Below, in pieces: positions 17,384 through 28,100 of a stretch of DNA of 64,000 bases; the stretch's first letter is position 1, and the number at the start of each line of letters is the position of its first letter. This stretch comes from UBA5342 sp965662645. Its GTDB lineage: Bacteria; Bacteroidota; Bacteroidia; Bacteroidales; UBA5342. The position numbers and the translations under genes were made by a program. A model generated the notes under the pieces. It was not told where the DNA came from. It made no database searches and saw only the letters and a program-made list of their open reading frames with translations. Location of the stretch: assembly GCA_965662645.1 (NCBI GenBank), contig CBFIII010000006.1:57904-121903 (forward strand), given 5' to 3'.

Positions 17384-20300
17384 TTAGAAACTTACATTTA
17401 AACCAAGTGTATAAACACGTTGAGCAGGATAATTATCAATACCACCTGTTTCGGGATCCCAAGGGAATATTCCCAACTTATCAAGGGTTATTAAATTTGT
17501 TCCACTAAGGGAAAATCTAATCATCTCAATTCCAAATTTCCCCAACATTTCATCGGGTAGAGAGTAACCAATAACCAAATTCTTGAGACGTAAATAGCTA
17601 GAGTTTTTATAGTACTTATCCAATAATAAATTGTTTGTTGGCCCTTCTGTATTAACAGGCAATTCAGCCCCAACACCTTGATTTTCTGGCGTCCATATAT
17701 TATCAGCTATATATTGATATGGTGTTGCAGTACCACTATTACGTACAAAAATACCACGCTGTTGACCATCAAAATTTTGATTGAAGTTTGAAGCGCCTTG
17801 CCAAAACATAGTAAAATCCCAATTTTTATAGTTAAGATCTGTATTAATCCCAAATATAATCTCAGGTGTATTGCTTCTTCCAATTAAGATCTGGTCATCC
17901 TCATCAATCTTACCATCATCATTGGTATCCTTTATTTTAATATGACCTGCCTCTAAGTTAGACTCTTGACCCCCAAAGTAATCCATTGTTAGGTTATCAA
18001 TCTCATCCTGTGTGAAAAAACCATCAAAAACATATCCAAATCGTCTATTTACCCAGTTACCTTCTTTTTTAGTTATGCGCTCCCTATCAGGAGTTAAAAA
18101 CACACCATCTATAGGGTCATCAAAATTCTTTAACCATTTTTCTCTTGACCATGAACCATTCACAGAAAAGCTATATTTTAAATCGCCTTTACTACCGCGA
18201 AAATTCAATGCTGCCTCCATTCCTCTATTATCCCTTGCTTCAACATTTTCAAAAGGCAATTCAGCCCCTGAAGTATTTACAATAATAGTACCTGGATCTT
18301 TAGCTAATAATTGCGATCGTTTTCTATAAAAAGCATCCACTTCGACACCTAACCTATTATTGAAAAAATTCATATCTATACCTGCGTTATACATGTCACT
18401 TAACTGCCAAGTAATACGTGGGTTTGGAATTCCTAAAGTGCGTATAACAGATTGGTATTTACCATCAAATACATAGCCACTTTCTCCGCGTAATTGTTCA
18501 AAACCTCCAATATAATCATATTCACTACTACCATCATTTCCTAATCGAGAATAAGAACCTCTTAATTTAAAGAAACTAATGGTTTTAGAATTTTTTAAGA
18601 AATTTTCCTTAGACAATACCCACCCGGCTGAAATACCTGGAAAGAAACCTGTTCTAGAACTTTCAGGGAAAAACGACGATTTATCTTGTCTGAAAGACAA
18701 CTCTAAAAGATATTTGCTTGCATAGTCATAATTTAAACGCCCTACAATACCAGTTCTTCCTTGCTCTGATCCATTTCCATTAATAGTTGCGAAATCAGGG
18801 TTATTGGCATATAAAAATGGGGTGCCAGCTGATAATAAATCATTTCCATTGGCCTCAAAATCTCTTATTTCTTCTCCCAAACGTTCATAAAGCAATAAGG
18901 CATTAACATTATGATTTCCATAACTCTTGGTGTAATTAGCACTTATATTCGTAGTAAGTCTTTCAAACTGATACGCTTGTTCACTTAAAGTTGTTTGCTC
19001 TCTACCTATTTGATTTTTATAACCATTATCGGTTAAGTACCATAATTCATATGGTTTAGATAAGACAGAACGCAACCTGTACGTTTGTAAATAACCAGCT
19101 GCCCCAGTAACGCTAAGCCCCTTAACCGCTGGTATCTTATAAGTTAACTTCATAGATGCATTAATATTGTCTGTTCTGGTATCACTATAACCTGCAAGAT
19201 CTCTTTGAGTTGCAGAAAGTGGACTGCGCGGATTATCTATATTTGCACCTGGTACTTTATCTGGATCGGGCAACGAACTAGGAAATGCTGGATTAGACCA
19301 AGCAATAGAAAATAAGTCACTGGACTCAAAACTTCTATCTTCACTTCTCAATTCACGTCTCCATCCTAACTGAGTAGAAGCAGAAAGATTGTCTGAAATC
19401 TCAAAATCGAGATTTATAGAGCCATTATAACGCTTGTATCCAAAATCGCCAGAAGACCAAATGGTATTTTGGTCTAAAAACCCCAGAGACGTAAAATACT
19501 TTACTTTTTCGCTACCTCCTCTTATGTTAACGTTATGCTGCTGCTGTGGTGCAAAACGATTTGTAATCACATCAAACCAATCAGTACCAGGATCTCCAGC
19601 TTCGAGAAGCGCAAGTCTATCACTCGTAATATTGTTAGTTACAGAATTATTACTCCAGAGTGGATTCAACGATGCTACTTTTATATAGCCTTGGTAATTG
19701 GTGACTTCAGGATAGCTAGTAAAATCAGTAAGTGAATACGTTGTGTTATAAGTAATAACAGGCTTACCTGTTTTACCACGTTTTGTAGTTACCAAAACAA
19801 CACCTGAACCAGCTCTAACTCCATAAACGGCAGCAGATGCATCTTTTAAAACAGATATTGATTCAATTTCATTTGGATCTAACTGTGAAAAATCTCTCTC
19901 AAATCCATCAACAATAATCAATGGGTTTTCATTTTGATTGAATCTCTTATTATCCTTATCGCTCACATTATTTGCTCCAAGGCCTCTTATATTTATACTT
20001 ACATCTTCTGCCCCCGGACGACCTGAACCGAGATTAATATTTAACCCAGGCAACCTACCTTGCAGGCTTTGCTGAATGTTAGGTGCGGGTGCTACCGTAA
20101 CATCTTCAGAACTAACTGTAGCCACAGATCCAGAAACTGTTGTTCTCTTTTGTGTTCCATAACCTACGGCAACCACTTCTTCTAGTCCAACGGCATCGGC
20201 AAGCAATGTAATGTTTATTGATGTCTGATTGCCAACTTCTATTTCCTGTGTTTCCATTCCGATAAAAGAAAAAACCAAAGTGGTATTTTCTGGAATATTT

Positions 20301-20482
20301 GAAATAGTATAATTGCCATCCATATTTGTAATTGTACCATTGGTTGTACCTTTGATATAAACTGTAACTCCTGGCAATGGTTCATCACCTACATCGGTGA
20401 CTGTGCCTGTAATGCTATTTTGTGCATAAGCTATTGCAGATATACACAAAACCATAAAGCATAGTGAAATGATTTTTTTCAT
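17384..20482 (-). CDS. SusC-family TonB-dependent outer-membrane transporter
   Basis: Start placed at MKKIISLCFMVLC, which gives a standard signal peptide; an upstream ATG would prepend 13 non-signal residues. Order: carboxypeptidase-like domain (SITGTVTDVGDEPLPGVTVYIKGTTNG), the SusC signature GYGTQKRTTVSGSVATV, plug with IRGLGANN and VLKDASAAVYGVRAGSGVVLVTTKRG, then the 22-strand barrel ending in the aromatic LGLNVSF. It imports oligosaccharides with energy from TonB/ExbBD, together with the SusD encoded 11 bases downstream. Two G-rich motifs lie 207-250 bases upstream of the start. Confidence 0.95.
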   Translation of the reverse strand: MKKIISLCFMVLCISAIAYAQNSITGTVTDVGDEPLPGVTVYIKGTTNGTITNMDGNYTISNIPENTTLVFSFIGMETQEIEVGNQTSINITLLADAVGLEEVVAVGYGTQKRTTVSGSVATVSSEDVTVAPAPNIQQSLQGRLPGLNINLGSGRPGAEDVSINIRGLGANNVSDKDNKRFNQNENPLIIVDGFERDFSQLDPNEIESISVLKDASAAVYGVRAGSGVVLVTTKRGKTGKPVITYNTTYSLTDFTSYPEVTNYQGYIKVASLNPLWSNNSVTNNITSDRLALLEAGDPGTDWFDVITNRFAPQQQHNVNIRGGSEKVKYFTSLGFLDQNTIWSSGDFGYKRYNGSINLDFEISDNLSASTQLGWRRELRSEDRSFESSDLFSIAWSNPAFPSSLPDPDKVPGANIDNPRSPLSATQRDLAGYSDTRTDNINASMKLTYKIPAVKGLSVTGAAGYLQTYRLRSVLSKPYELWYLTDNGYKNQIGREQTTLSEQAYQFERLTTNISANYTKSYGNHNVNALLLYERLGEEIRDFEANGNDLLSAGTPFLYANNPDFATINGNGSEQGRTGIVGRLNYDYASKYLLELSFRQDKSSFFPESSRTGFFPGISAGWVLSKENFLKNSKTISFFKLRGSYSRLGNDGSSEYDYIGGFEQLRGESGYVFDGKYQSVIRTLGIPNPRITWQLSDMYNAGIDMNFFNNRLGVEVDAFYRKRSQLLAKDPGTIIVNTSGAELPFENVEARDNRGMEAALNFRGSKGDLKYSFSVNGSWSREKWLKNFDDPIDGVFLTPDRERITKKEGNWVNRRFGYVFDGFFTQDEIDNLTMDYFGGQESNLEAGHIKIKDTNDDGKIDEDDQILIGRSNTPEIIFGINTDLNYKNWDFTMFWQGASNFNQNFDGQQRGIFVRNSGTATPYQYIADNIWTPENQGVGAELPVNTEGPTNNLLLDKYYKNSSYLRLKNLVIGYSLPDEMLGKFGIEMIRFSLSGTNLITLDKLGIFPWDPETGGIDNYPAQRVYTLGLNVSF

Positions 20483-20682
20483 AGTTTTTGTTTTGATTAG
20501 TAAATAATGAATAGTGAACATAATAATAATAATATCAAAAGCAGTTAAGCCATAATGCTTATCTGTTTAAGTTTGTTCTGAACATCTTTCAATTTTTTTT
20601 CAAAATTTAATCCCATCTTTTGATTCTTTTCAACAACGCAATATAGGACCAATAATGGAGTTTGCAGGAGAAAAAAAATCAA

Positions 20683-20738
20683 AAAAAAGGGGTGTCTGAA
20701 GCAAATAGACACAGTAACATTTCTTAAATAAGGGGGGC
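20683..20738 (-). promoter_or_regulatory. Paired G-rich motifs upstream of susC (operator candidate)
   Basis: Two copies of an AAAWAAGGGG-like motif, with G-runs at 20689-20692 and 20732-20737, lie 43 bases apart and 207-250 bases before the susC start. The same pair (spacing 47) precedes the other leading susC (54103-54163). Shared placement at the two operon heads suggests a regulator site; no HTCS or sigma regulator is encoded in the window. Confidence 0.4.
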
Positions 20739-21239
20739 AACGAATTCAAGAAAACATCCTAAACACATAATTATCAAATAATTTACAAAATCCCAACAGG
20801 GTAATATTAAACTATTGTTTTAAAGCATTGTCGAAAATGTTTACATCAAAAAATCCCAACTTTATCAGAAATATCGAGGATAATTCTGTTTGAATCTGAC
20901 AATAACTGTTCTGATTTTTAAACGTATAGATCGTATAAATATATTAGGAGACATATCCTACACAACTTTTAGTTTACGATTTAATGTAAAAGAACTCATG
21001 TTCGTATTTTCCTTAATACACGTGACTGAAGTTTAGGTAAAAGGTAGGTAAGCGAATCTGCTTTTGTATCCCAAATGGTTAAACCATTTCCAAGCTTCCA
21101 AATAACCAGAGTCCATCAGAACTCTGGTTTATGAAATGTCTTTTTGCCACAAATACATATTTCCCATTTACTGTAAAAAAAGGTTTCAACACCACATTTT
21201 CATTCGGCTGATTTACGCTCAAATTTATGTGGTGTACCC
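20739..21239. other. Intergenic region upstream of the SusC/SusD operon
   Basis: No gene is visible. It contains a perfect dyad aaatggttaaaccattt at 21073-21089 and a hairpin with 9-bp arms (aaccagagt/actctggtt) at 21104-21130, which lacks a clear T-run on the minus strand. The hairpin may still mark the 3' end of the sulfatase transcript coming from 23120. Confidence 0.45.
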
Positions 21240-23120
21240 TTATTTTTCAGCCGTATATTTTAAACTTGTCATAAAGTCAGCACAAGCAGATTGTACATTG
21301 TAATTACGTATCTTTTTTTCCGTCATCGCTTTAATGGTTTCGATAAACGGAGCTTTGTTGCTCACATAAAGCAAATGGTTTATAGTCATCAGTGCCAGAT
21401 CACTGTCTGAGTTAATACAGAAGTTTTTTAACGCATCTTCTGCTTGTTTGTTTTGGAATGCCTCATAAGCAACTACGGATGCAGTTATTGCGACGGGTGG
21501 ATATTCGTCTTCCATTGCATTAACAATGTCAGCTTCGAAGGCTTTTAAGACATCGAGATACTGCGAACGCAAGCCCGTGATAGCCCAATAGCGAACTATT
21601 TTGTTGGGGGAATTTAGCAATGCTACCTGTTGCTTCGCAATTTCTTTATCCCGTTTTCCAGACAAAGAAGCTGCAGCGTATATTTCTATAATGGGATACA
21701 ATTTATTATCCAATCGGAATTCATAAGCGGTAGTGGTTTTTGAAACCTGTGAAATTTCAGATTCTGGCAAGAATAAAACGTCACGAGAGGCCTCTACTTC
21801 AGCCTTTAACTGGCCTCGCATTTTCTCCATAATATCTTTGTATTTTGGATCATTGGCTAGGTTTTTTTCTTCCCAAATATCATTTTCAATATCGTATAAA
21901 AACTCATCAGGGCGATCTTCAAACAAACTCTTTTGCAGTGGGTTTAGCTTGTCTTCGGCCAAATCCTTGCGCATATGTTGCTTAATCTCACCTATCTCCA
22001 TGTAATTAATGTATCGAGCTTGTGGTATGAAGGGCATAAAGTTGCGCGAATAAACGTATTTTCCGTTGGTTACACTGCGCACTAAGTCGATGCCATTGTC
22101 TGAGCGATCTGCTGAAAGGATTAAATGATCTATGGGTTTTGAACGCTGCTCACCTATTAATATGCGTCCTTTTAAGTGATCAGGGATTTCTCCTCCAGAT
22201 AAGGCAATTAATGTTGGCGCAAGATCTTCAAAGTCGATTAATTCATCGCTTACCACTCCCTTTTCTCCCCAAGGAGACAAATGTTTATACATTTCGGGAA
22301 ACCAAACTACAAAAGGCACGCGATAACCATAATTAATACCGTTGGTCTTACCACGAGGCATGCCTTCGCCATGATCGGCATAAAAAAAGATGATGGTACT
22401 ATCGCGAAGGTGGTCATCGTCTAAGTTTTTCAATAAATCACCAATTTGGTTATCGGTTAGCTTAAGCGAATTGTACACCCTTGCAAATTGCTTGCGCATT
22501 TCAGGGCTATCTCTGTAAAATGGAGGCATTTCAAAAGCATCATCAGCAATTTGCTCTTCCTTCGTTAAATGATTAAAGACTTCGTCCAAATACCAATCGT
22601 AGGGTTTAGTCATGGTGCGCGACTGGTGCGAAGTCATAAAATTGAATACCGCAAAAAATGGTTGACCTGGTTTGCGGTTACGCCAAGTAGCTTTTTTCGA
22701 GCTCATGTCCCATGCCTCATCAATAAACCCCTTGTTTTTCAGATTGTAATCCGTCTTGTAATTATTTGATGTGTAATAGCCTTGCTGTTGTAAATAATAC
22801 GGAAAACCCTTTATAAAATCGGGAATTCGAATGCTGCTTCGATGGTTTCCGGTGGCTGCCTTGTATGTTCTTACACCTGTAATAATGGTAGAACGACTCG
22901 GGGAACAAACCGTTCCGGTTGAAAAGGCATTGGTAAAACGAACACCTTCACTTGCCAATTGGTCGATTACCGGTGTCCGTGCATCTTTGTTTCCGTAACA
23001 ACCAATAAATTGCGGTGAAGTATCTTCAATGGTTATCCACAGTATATTGGGTTTCTCTTGTGCAAATGTTGCTGTACAAATTAAAAGTAAAAAAAACAAC
23101 CTATTTTTTATTCGTCTCAT
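21240..23120 (-). CDS. S1-type sulfatase with C-terminal HEAT-like extension
   Basis: A 626-residue secreted sulfatase. After the signal peptide come KPNILWITIEDTSPQFIGCYG (metal-binding Glu-Asp in place of the usual Asp-Asp) and VCSPSRS, with Cys72 as the residue to be converted to formylglycine. GNHRSSIR, YADHGEGMPRGKTNGINYGYRVPF and a DERPDEF-like core follow. The last 130 residues are helical (NSPNKIVRYWAITGLRSQYL, YPPVAITASVVAYEAF), like HEAT repeats. The layout resembles heparan N-sulfatase-like enzymes. The formylglycine-forming enzyme must be encoded elsewhere. The downstream neighbour is the SusC/SusD pair; the upstream sulfatase starts the same strand. Substrate unknown. Confidence 0.88.
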   Translation of the reverse strand: MRRIKNRLFFLLLICTATFAQEKPNILWITIEDTSPQFIGCYGNKDARTPVIDQLASEGVRFTNAFSTGTVCSPSRSTIITGVRTYKAATGNHRSSIRIPDFIKGFPYYLQQQGYYTSNNYKTDYNLKNKGFIDEAWDMSSKKATWRNRKPGQPFFAVFNFMTSHQSRTMTKPYDWYLDEVFNHLTKEEQIADDAFEMPPFYRDSPEMRKQFARVYNSLKLTDNQIGDLLKNLDDDHLRDSTIIFFYADHGEGMPRGKTNGINYGYRVPFVVWFPEMYKHLSPWGEKGVVSDELIDFEDLAPTLIALSGGEIPDHLKGRILIGEQRSKPIDHLILSADRSDNGIDLVRSVTNGKYVYSRNFMPFIPQARYINYMEIGEIKQHMRKDLAEDKLNPLQKSLFEDRPDEFLYDIENDIWEEKNLANDPKYKDIMEKMRGQLKAEVEASRDVLFLPESEISQVSKTTTAYEFRLDNKLYPIIEIYAAASLSGKRDKEIAKQQVALLNSPNKIVRYWAITGLRSQYLDVLKAFEADIVNAMEDEYPPVAITASVVAYEAFQNKQAEDALKNFCINSDSDLALMTINHLLYVSNKAPFIETIKAMTEKKIRNYNVQSACADFMTSLKYTAEK

Positions 23121-23179
23121 CCTTCGTTCTTGTTAATATTGGTTCATTCATTTTTTGAAATACACTTAATCAATTATCA

Positions 23180-24763
23180 TTAATCCTGGGTCACCTGACT
23201 CCCCCACCAATCGGTATTGGGTTTGAATTCGTGAGAAAGCATTTGCTTCCGCTGATTTTCCAATTCAGGCCAAAGCTTGTTCTCGATGTTCTGTTCATAC
23301 TCCTTTTCGGCCTGTTCATTGTATTCAGGATCTTTCTGACCAAAACGGGCACCAACTTTAGTCAGGTATTCCATTAATTCGGTATGTAGTTGACTAACAA
23401 TCTCAGGATTTTTATCTGAAACGTCCGTTGTTTCCGACAGATCTGTTTTCAAATTATACAATTCTTCATGATCATCTTCGATGTAATGAATCAGTTTCCA
23501 ATCGCCTTTTCGGATAATTGAACTGGGGTCACCCCCCTGGTTTCCGTAGTGCGGATAATGCCAGATTAATGCACGATCTGCGATTTGCTCACTCTTCAGT
23601 AGTGGCAATAAACTGACTCCATCGACATGTTGTTTAGGCAAAAGAGGAAGACCGGCCAAATCAAGGATGGTTGGGAAGAAATCTGTTCCTGATACAGGAA
23701 CATCACATTTTTTGCCTTCCAGATTCAGCCACGGTACTGAAATGAAATAAGGCTCACGAATGCCTCCTTCCCATTGATATCCCTTACCTCCCCGAAGGGG
23801 TGCATTATTCGTTGAAAAGCTATCTCCTGATGTGACTCCGCCATTGTCGCCTGTGAAAATGACAATTGTATTTTCATCCAGCCCCAATTCCTTTAGAGCA
23901 TTTAGAACCACGCCAACAGCATCATCCATCGATTCCACTAAACCGGCATAAACAGGATTATCTTGCTGCAATCGATAGGGCAAGTGTTTTTCCATGGCAA
24001 AACCATTCGGGGCAATACCCAGGTAATCAGCTTTATCACGGTATTTCTTCCATTTATCATTGGTCGTCTGGATCGGTCCATGTACGGCATAAAATGACAA
24101 ATAAGCTAAAAATGGCTGGTCTTTATTTTCCTTCATGAATTTTACTGTTTCGTTGGCCAACCTCATTTCCAGGTTCTCACCTGCGAGACCATCGGTTAGA
24201 TTTGGATTATCAAAAGGAGAAAAATAGCCACCTCTTGGACTGCCACCATCCCAGCCACCTTTATTGATATCAAATCCATGGTCTTCGGGCCATGAGCCTT
24301 TGCTTCCCAGATGCCATTTGCCTGAAAAGAATGTTTTGTATCCTGCCTGTTTCAAAGCTTCAGGAAGTGTAATGTCTTCTTTTGGAAGATTGTGCACATA
24401 ATCAGCTGGGAGCAATTTCGAATACCTGTTCATAGATCGCCAGTCTTCACCTGATTTTTCGCCAATCCAATCGGTAATCCCATGCCGCGCTGGAAATTTC
24501 CCAGTCATAATACTGGCACGAGATGGACTACAGACCTGACAGCCAGCATAGCCGTTGGTAAAAACCATTCCATTAACTGCGATCTGATCAATGTTGGGTG
24601 TTTCGTAATATTTGCTACCCATACAACTCAAATCAGTGTAGCCCAAATCGTCGGCCAGAATAAAAAGTACGTTTGGTTTTTTCTCAGGAACAGAGTCAGT
24701 ACATGATAGCAGAGGCAAGATTCCTAAACTGCCTAACACTAATATTTTATTGATTGTTTTCAT
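23180..24763 (-). CDS. S1-type sulfatase lipoprotein
   Basis: A 527-residue sulfatase with a lipobox (LLSCTD, Cys21). Core motifs: NVLFILADDLGYTDLSCMGS, VCSPSRASIMTG with Cys78 as the formylglycine site, GKWHLGS, IFTGDNGG and GGIREPYF. It resembles the sulfatase at 35279-36697 in the TDWI segment after the active site, in GFDINKGGW and in the NPNLTDG stretch, so the two are probably of the same subfamily. These surface or periplasmic enzymes remove sulfate esters before glycosidases can act. Its long Gln/Glu-rich C-terminus (about residues 470-527) is not common to the other copy. Confidence 0.93.
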   Translation of the reverse strand: MKTINKILVLGSLGILPLLSCTDSVPEKKPNVLFILADDLGYTDLSCMGSKYYETPNIDQIAVNGMVFTNGYAGCQVCSPSRASIMTGKFPARHGITDWIGEKSGEDWRSMNRYSKLLPADYVHNLPKEDITLPEALKQAGYKTFFSGKWHLGSKGSWPEDHGFDINKGGWDGGSPRGGYFSPFDNPNLTDGLAGENLEMRLANETVKFMKENKDQPFLAYLSFYAVHGPIQTTNDKWKKYRDKADYLGIAPNGFAMEKHLPYRLQQDNPVYAGLVESMDDAVGVVLNALKELGLDENTIVIFTGDNGGVTSGDSFSTNNAPLRGGKGYQWEGGIREPYFISVPWLNLEGKKCDVPVSGTDFFPTILDLAGLPLLPKQHVDGVSLLPLLKSEQIADRALIWHYPHYGNQGGDPSSIIRKGDWKLIHYIEDDHEELYNLKTDLSETTDVSDKNPEIVSQLHTELMEYLTKVGARFGQKDPEYNEQAEKEYEQNIENKLWPELENQRKQMLSHEFKPNTDWWGSQVTQD

Positions 24764-25010
24764 TTTTAAAAGATATTTAAATTAATCAGCAGAACATTTT
24801 TATTTTTTGTTACAGCTTTACAGCTTAAATTACAAAAGCGTATGTATCGTTTTTCTTTGTAAATCGATATTCTTCATACGTTAAAGACCCCCAACAGCTC
24901 TATGTCATATACTGTGGGTAGTCAAATTTAGGCTTACCCATCAAAAAACATATCACGCTGATAAAGTTATCTGTAAATGAAACTCCTTGCTGCCACTTTA
25001 AAGATTTTCA

Positions 25011-25056
25011 GAGCTTAGGGTTGACACAAACCAAGGTTCTGTCAACCCTAAAGCTC
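25011..25056. other. Strong hairpin in the GH128-like/sulfatase gap
   Basis: Arms gagcttagggttgaca and tgtcaaccctaaagctc pair almost fully around a 13-base loop. It lies in the 371-base gap downstream of the GH128-like gene. No strong T-run follows on the minus strand, so it may be a processing or stability structure rather than a classical terminator. The rest of the gap shows no gene. Confidence 0.55.
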
Positions 25057-25134
25057 AGCTAAAAAAATCGGTACTATTCATTATACAATAATAACATTTT
25101 CTTGGATTACCCACACAAACTACATAGCACCACT

Positions 25135-28100
25135 TTACTTTAATATAACTTTTTGAGTTGTACTTGTTGTGTTGTTTGTTATCCTTAAGAAATACAATCC
25201 TTTTTCCAAATGACTTATATTCATTGAATTTTCTGAAGACTTTGCATCATAAGTCTTCATTACAACTTTTTGCCCCTTTACATTGAATAATTCTGCATCA
25301 ATTTTACCAATTGTCAAAGCATTGCATTTAAAGTGTAACTGATCAGTAGCCGGATTAGGATACACTGTAATTACTGACTCTACATCTTGTTTAATGATAT
25401 CTTTAACACCCATTATTATATCATTACCATTCATTTCATTTAAAATATTTTCCTGATTAAAAGCAAGCTCGTATATATTGAAATTATCAATGGTACCTTT
25501 AATGTTGGGATTGTTAACCCAATACGATTTATTAATATAGTTCATAGTGGTTAATTGTAAATCAGAAGGCTTCATAGCTGACTGCATGGTGCCTTTTAAA
25601 TCACCGTCAACATACATAGAGGTAAACCCATCTTTTTGAGTAATAGCCAGATGTACCCATTGATTTAGAGGTATTTTATAGTTAACATCTAATGTATTAG
25701 TATTGGCATTATCTCTAATCTGGAAGTGCATTACACCATCACCATTATCTAAAACCATTTCCATAAATCTTCTGCGATCCCTTCTGAAGTCGAACAAACG
25801 TGCAGACTCAGGTACATCTTCAAGATTTAGCCAAATGGTAATGGTAAAATCGTTTACTGTTTGCAAAATACCATCAGGCATGGTAACATACGGTTCTCTT
25901 GTTCCATCGAAATATGCACCAGCACCTTCTTTACCTATAGGGTTCCATAAACTTAATGTGGCAATTTTATTATTGATTTTATCGGTAGAAGTAGTTCCCT
26001 GTCCTTCGTTAAAATTCCAATAAGCAAGAGGTCCAACATAAGGTTTAGCACTAATAACATTGCTTGCCACACCAGTTCCTGCTGCATTTACAGCTAAAAT
26101 TGTGTAATAATAAGTTGTATTATTAGTTAATCCATTATCGAAATACACTGTATCTATCAAAGCATTAGCTATTTGAACAAATGGACCTTCAGCAGACAAA
26201 GAACGATTAACTGTATATGTTACATCATACAATTTACTCCAATCAAGGCGAACTTTGGTATTTCCCGGCTCTACAGCAACACCTGTAACTTGCGAAGGAA
26301 TTGCCAATAGTTTTGTCTTCACACTTAATGGCTGTGAATAAGCACCTAAACCCGCATAATTAGCAGCTACTACTTTATAATAGTATGTCGTATTTTCGGA
26401 CAAATTAATATCTCTGTAGTTAGCATCTACAATCTCTGATGCAATAGTTGTATATCCTGTATTAACATTAGTTGAGCGCTGTATGGTGTAAGCTCTAGCA
26501 CCTGGCACATTATCCCAGTTCAAATCAATAATATTAATTGAAATTGCTTCTCCCGATAAAACTGGTGCAGCGGGAACTACATCCCGATTAACAATTATTT
26601 CATTGGATAGCTTGCTTGAATTATCTGTAATAGCTTGTATTTTAATTCTGTAAACTGCACCATCAGTAACACTATCAGTGTAAGTAAACACGTTTTTCAG
26701 GTTCACAATTTCGGTAAAAGCTGTTTCAGCAGGAAGTTTACGTTGTACGGAGTATGTTACAAGTTCATCATAATTCTCACTCCAATTAAGTTTAACTTGA
26801 TTGTTGTTTGCAAGCATAGCACTTGTTAACTCAACATTATAATTTAATTTGTATGTTGAGACATATTCTTTTTTTGAATTATAAAAATAGGGTCCTTTCT
26901 TATCTCTATAAAACTCACCCAAAGGTGACAAATATTGCGTATTAACAGTTGTTGAGAAATCACCTAATACAAATACATTGCCTTCATAATCCCAATTATA
27001 TAAAGCATACCTTTCAACAAAGCTACAGGTATCAAGCATATTAATAACATCCTTCAAGCGCTGAATACGAGTTACTTGCTGTGGTGTTAACGGATCGCCA
27101 TCTTGGTAACCATCAGGATACGCAGTTTTTGTGTGTCCTTCTGTAATCCAAATAGGACGTTTATATCTATCATAAACAGCTTTTAACTTTGAATACCAAG
27201 TTGCAGCATCCTGCTCCCAATAACAATGTAAAGCAATATAGTCAACTCTATAGTTTAATCTTTCAGCTTCAGCCATAAATCGTCCCAACCAATCTTCATG
27301 AGCAGTAGGATTTACTGGAGCTGGCGAACCTAGTCTTAATCCTCCTTTTAATAAACCCGGCCATAATTCAATGGCACGCTCTACTGTTAATTTTGATTGT
27401 TCAGAAGCATCGGGCTCATTGTATCCTAAAAAATGACTCGTTACATTACATGTCAAATTATTGTCTGTACTACCTCCTCCCCATTTTTGAGTCACAAATT
27501 CATAATCTAAATAATCAGGACTCACATCGCCCCAAGAATAAAACCAAGTAGATTGAGTAAGGTTTAATTGACTTTGTGCTTGATTAATTCCTGATGCAGT
27601 ATTGGTATCATTGAATTTATTACACAAACCTTTCTTATTGGGATATTGCCAGTAACTAACGCGCACAAACGATACATTATCATTCAGTTCAACAGGTAAT
27701 TCTGAAATTTCAATATCAGTAGAGTCTGCAATATAAACTCGACTATAACCAGTTCCATCTTCATGATTTGCAAAAACTACTGCATATCCACGTTTCAATT
27801 TAAAGGATGATATGGAATTATTAAAAGTTCCTAAATTATTATTAAACACATAGGGTTTAAACTTAGTGCTATCCCCAGCAAAGTTTTCATCTTGAAACAC
27901 CTGTATGGCTTCAAAATTTTCTCCACCATTATGTGGAATAACTACAGTTCCATGTTTATATACAGCAATGCGACCATTCACTTTATGGTTAAATTGCACA
28001 TTGTTTATAAAAATATTTAAGGCATACTTATCAACTACTTCAGACGGTCTGAGATTATCAAAAAACAACCACGAATCTGTTGAATTGAGATAAACATTAC

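Noticed and set aside
21104..21130. Hairpin as a terminator of the 21240-23120 sulfatase gene
   Set aside because: Good stem but no T-run on the minus strand and 110 bases from the stop, so I list it only within the intergenic note.
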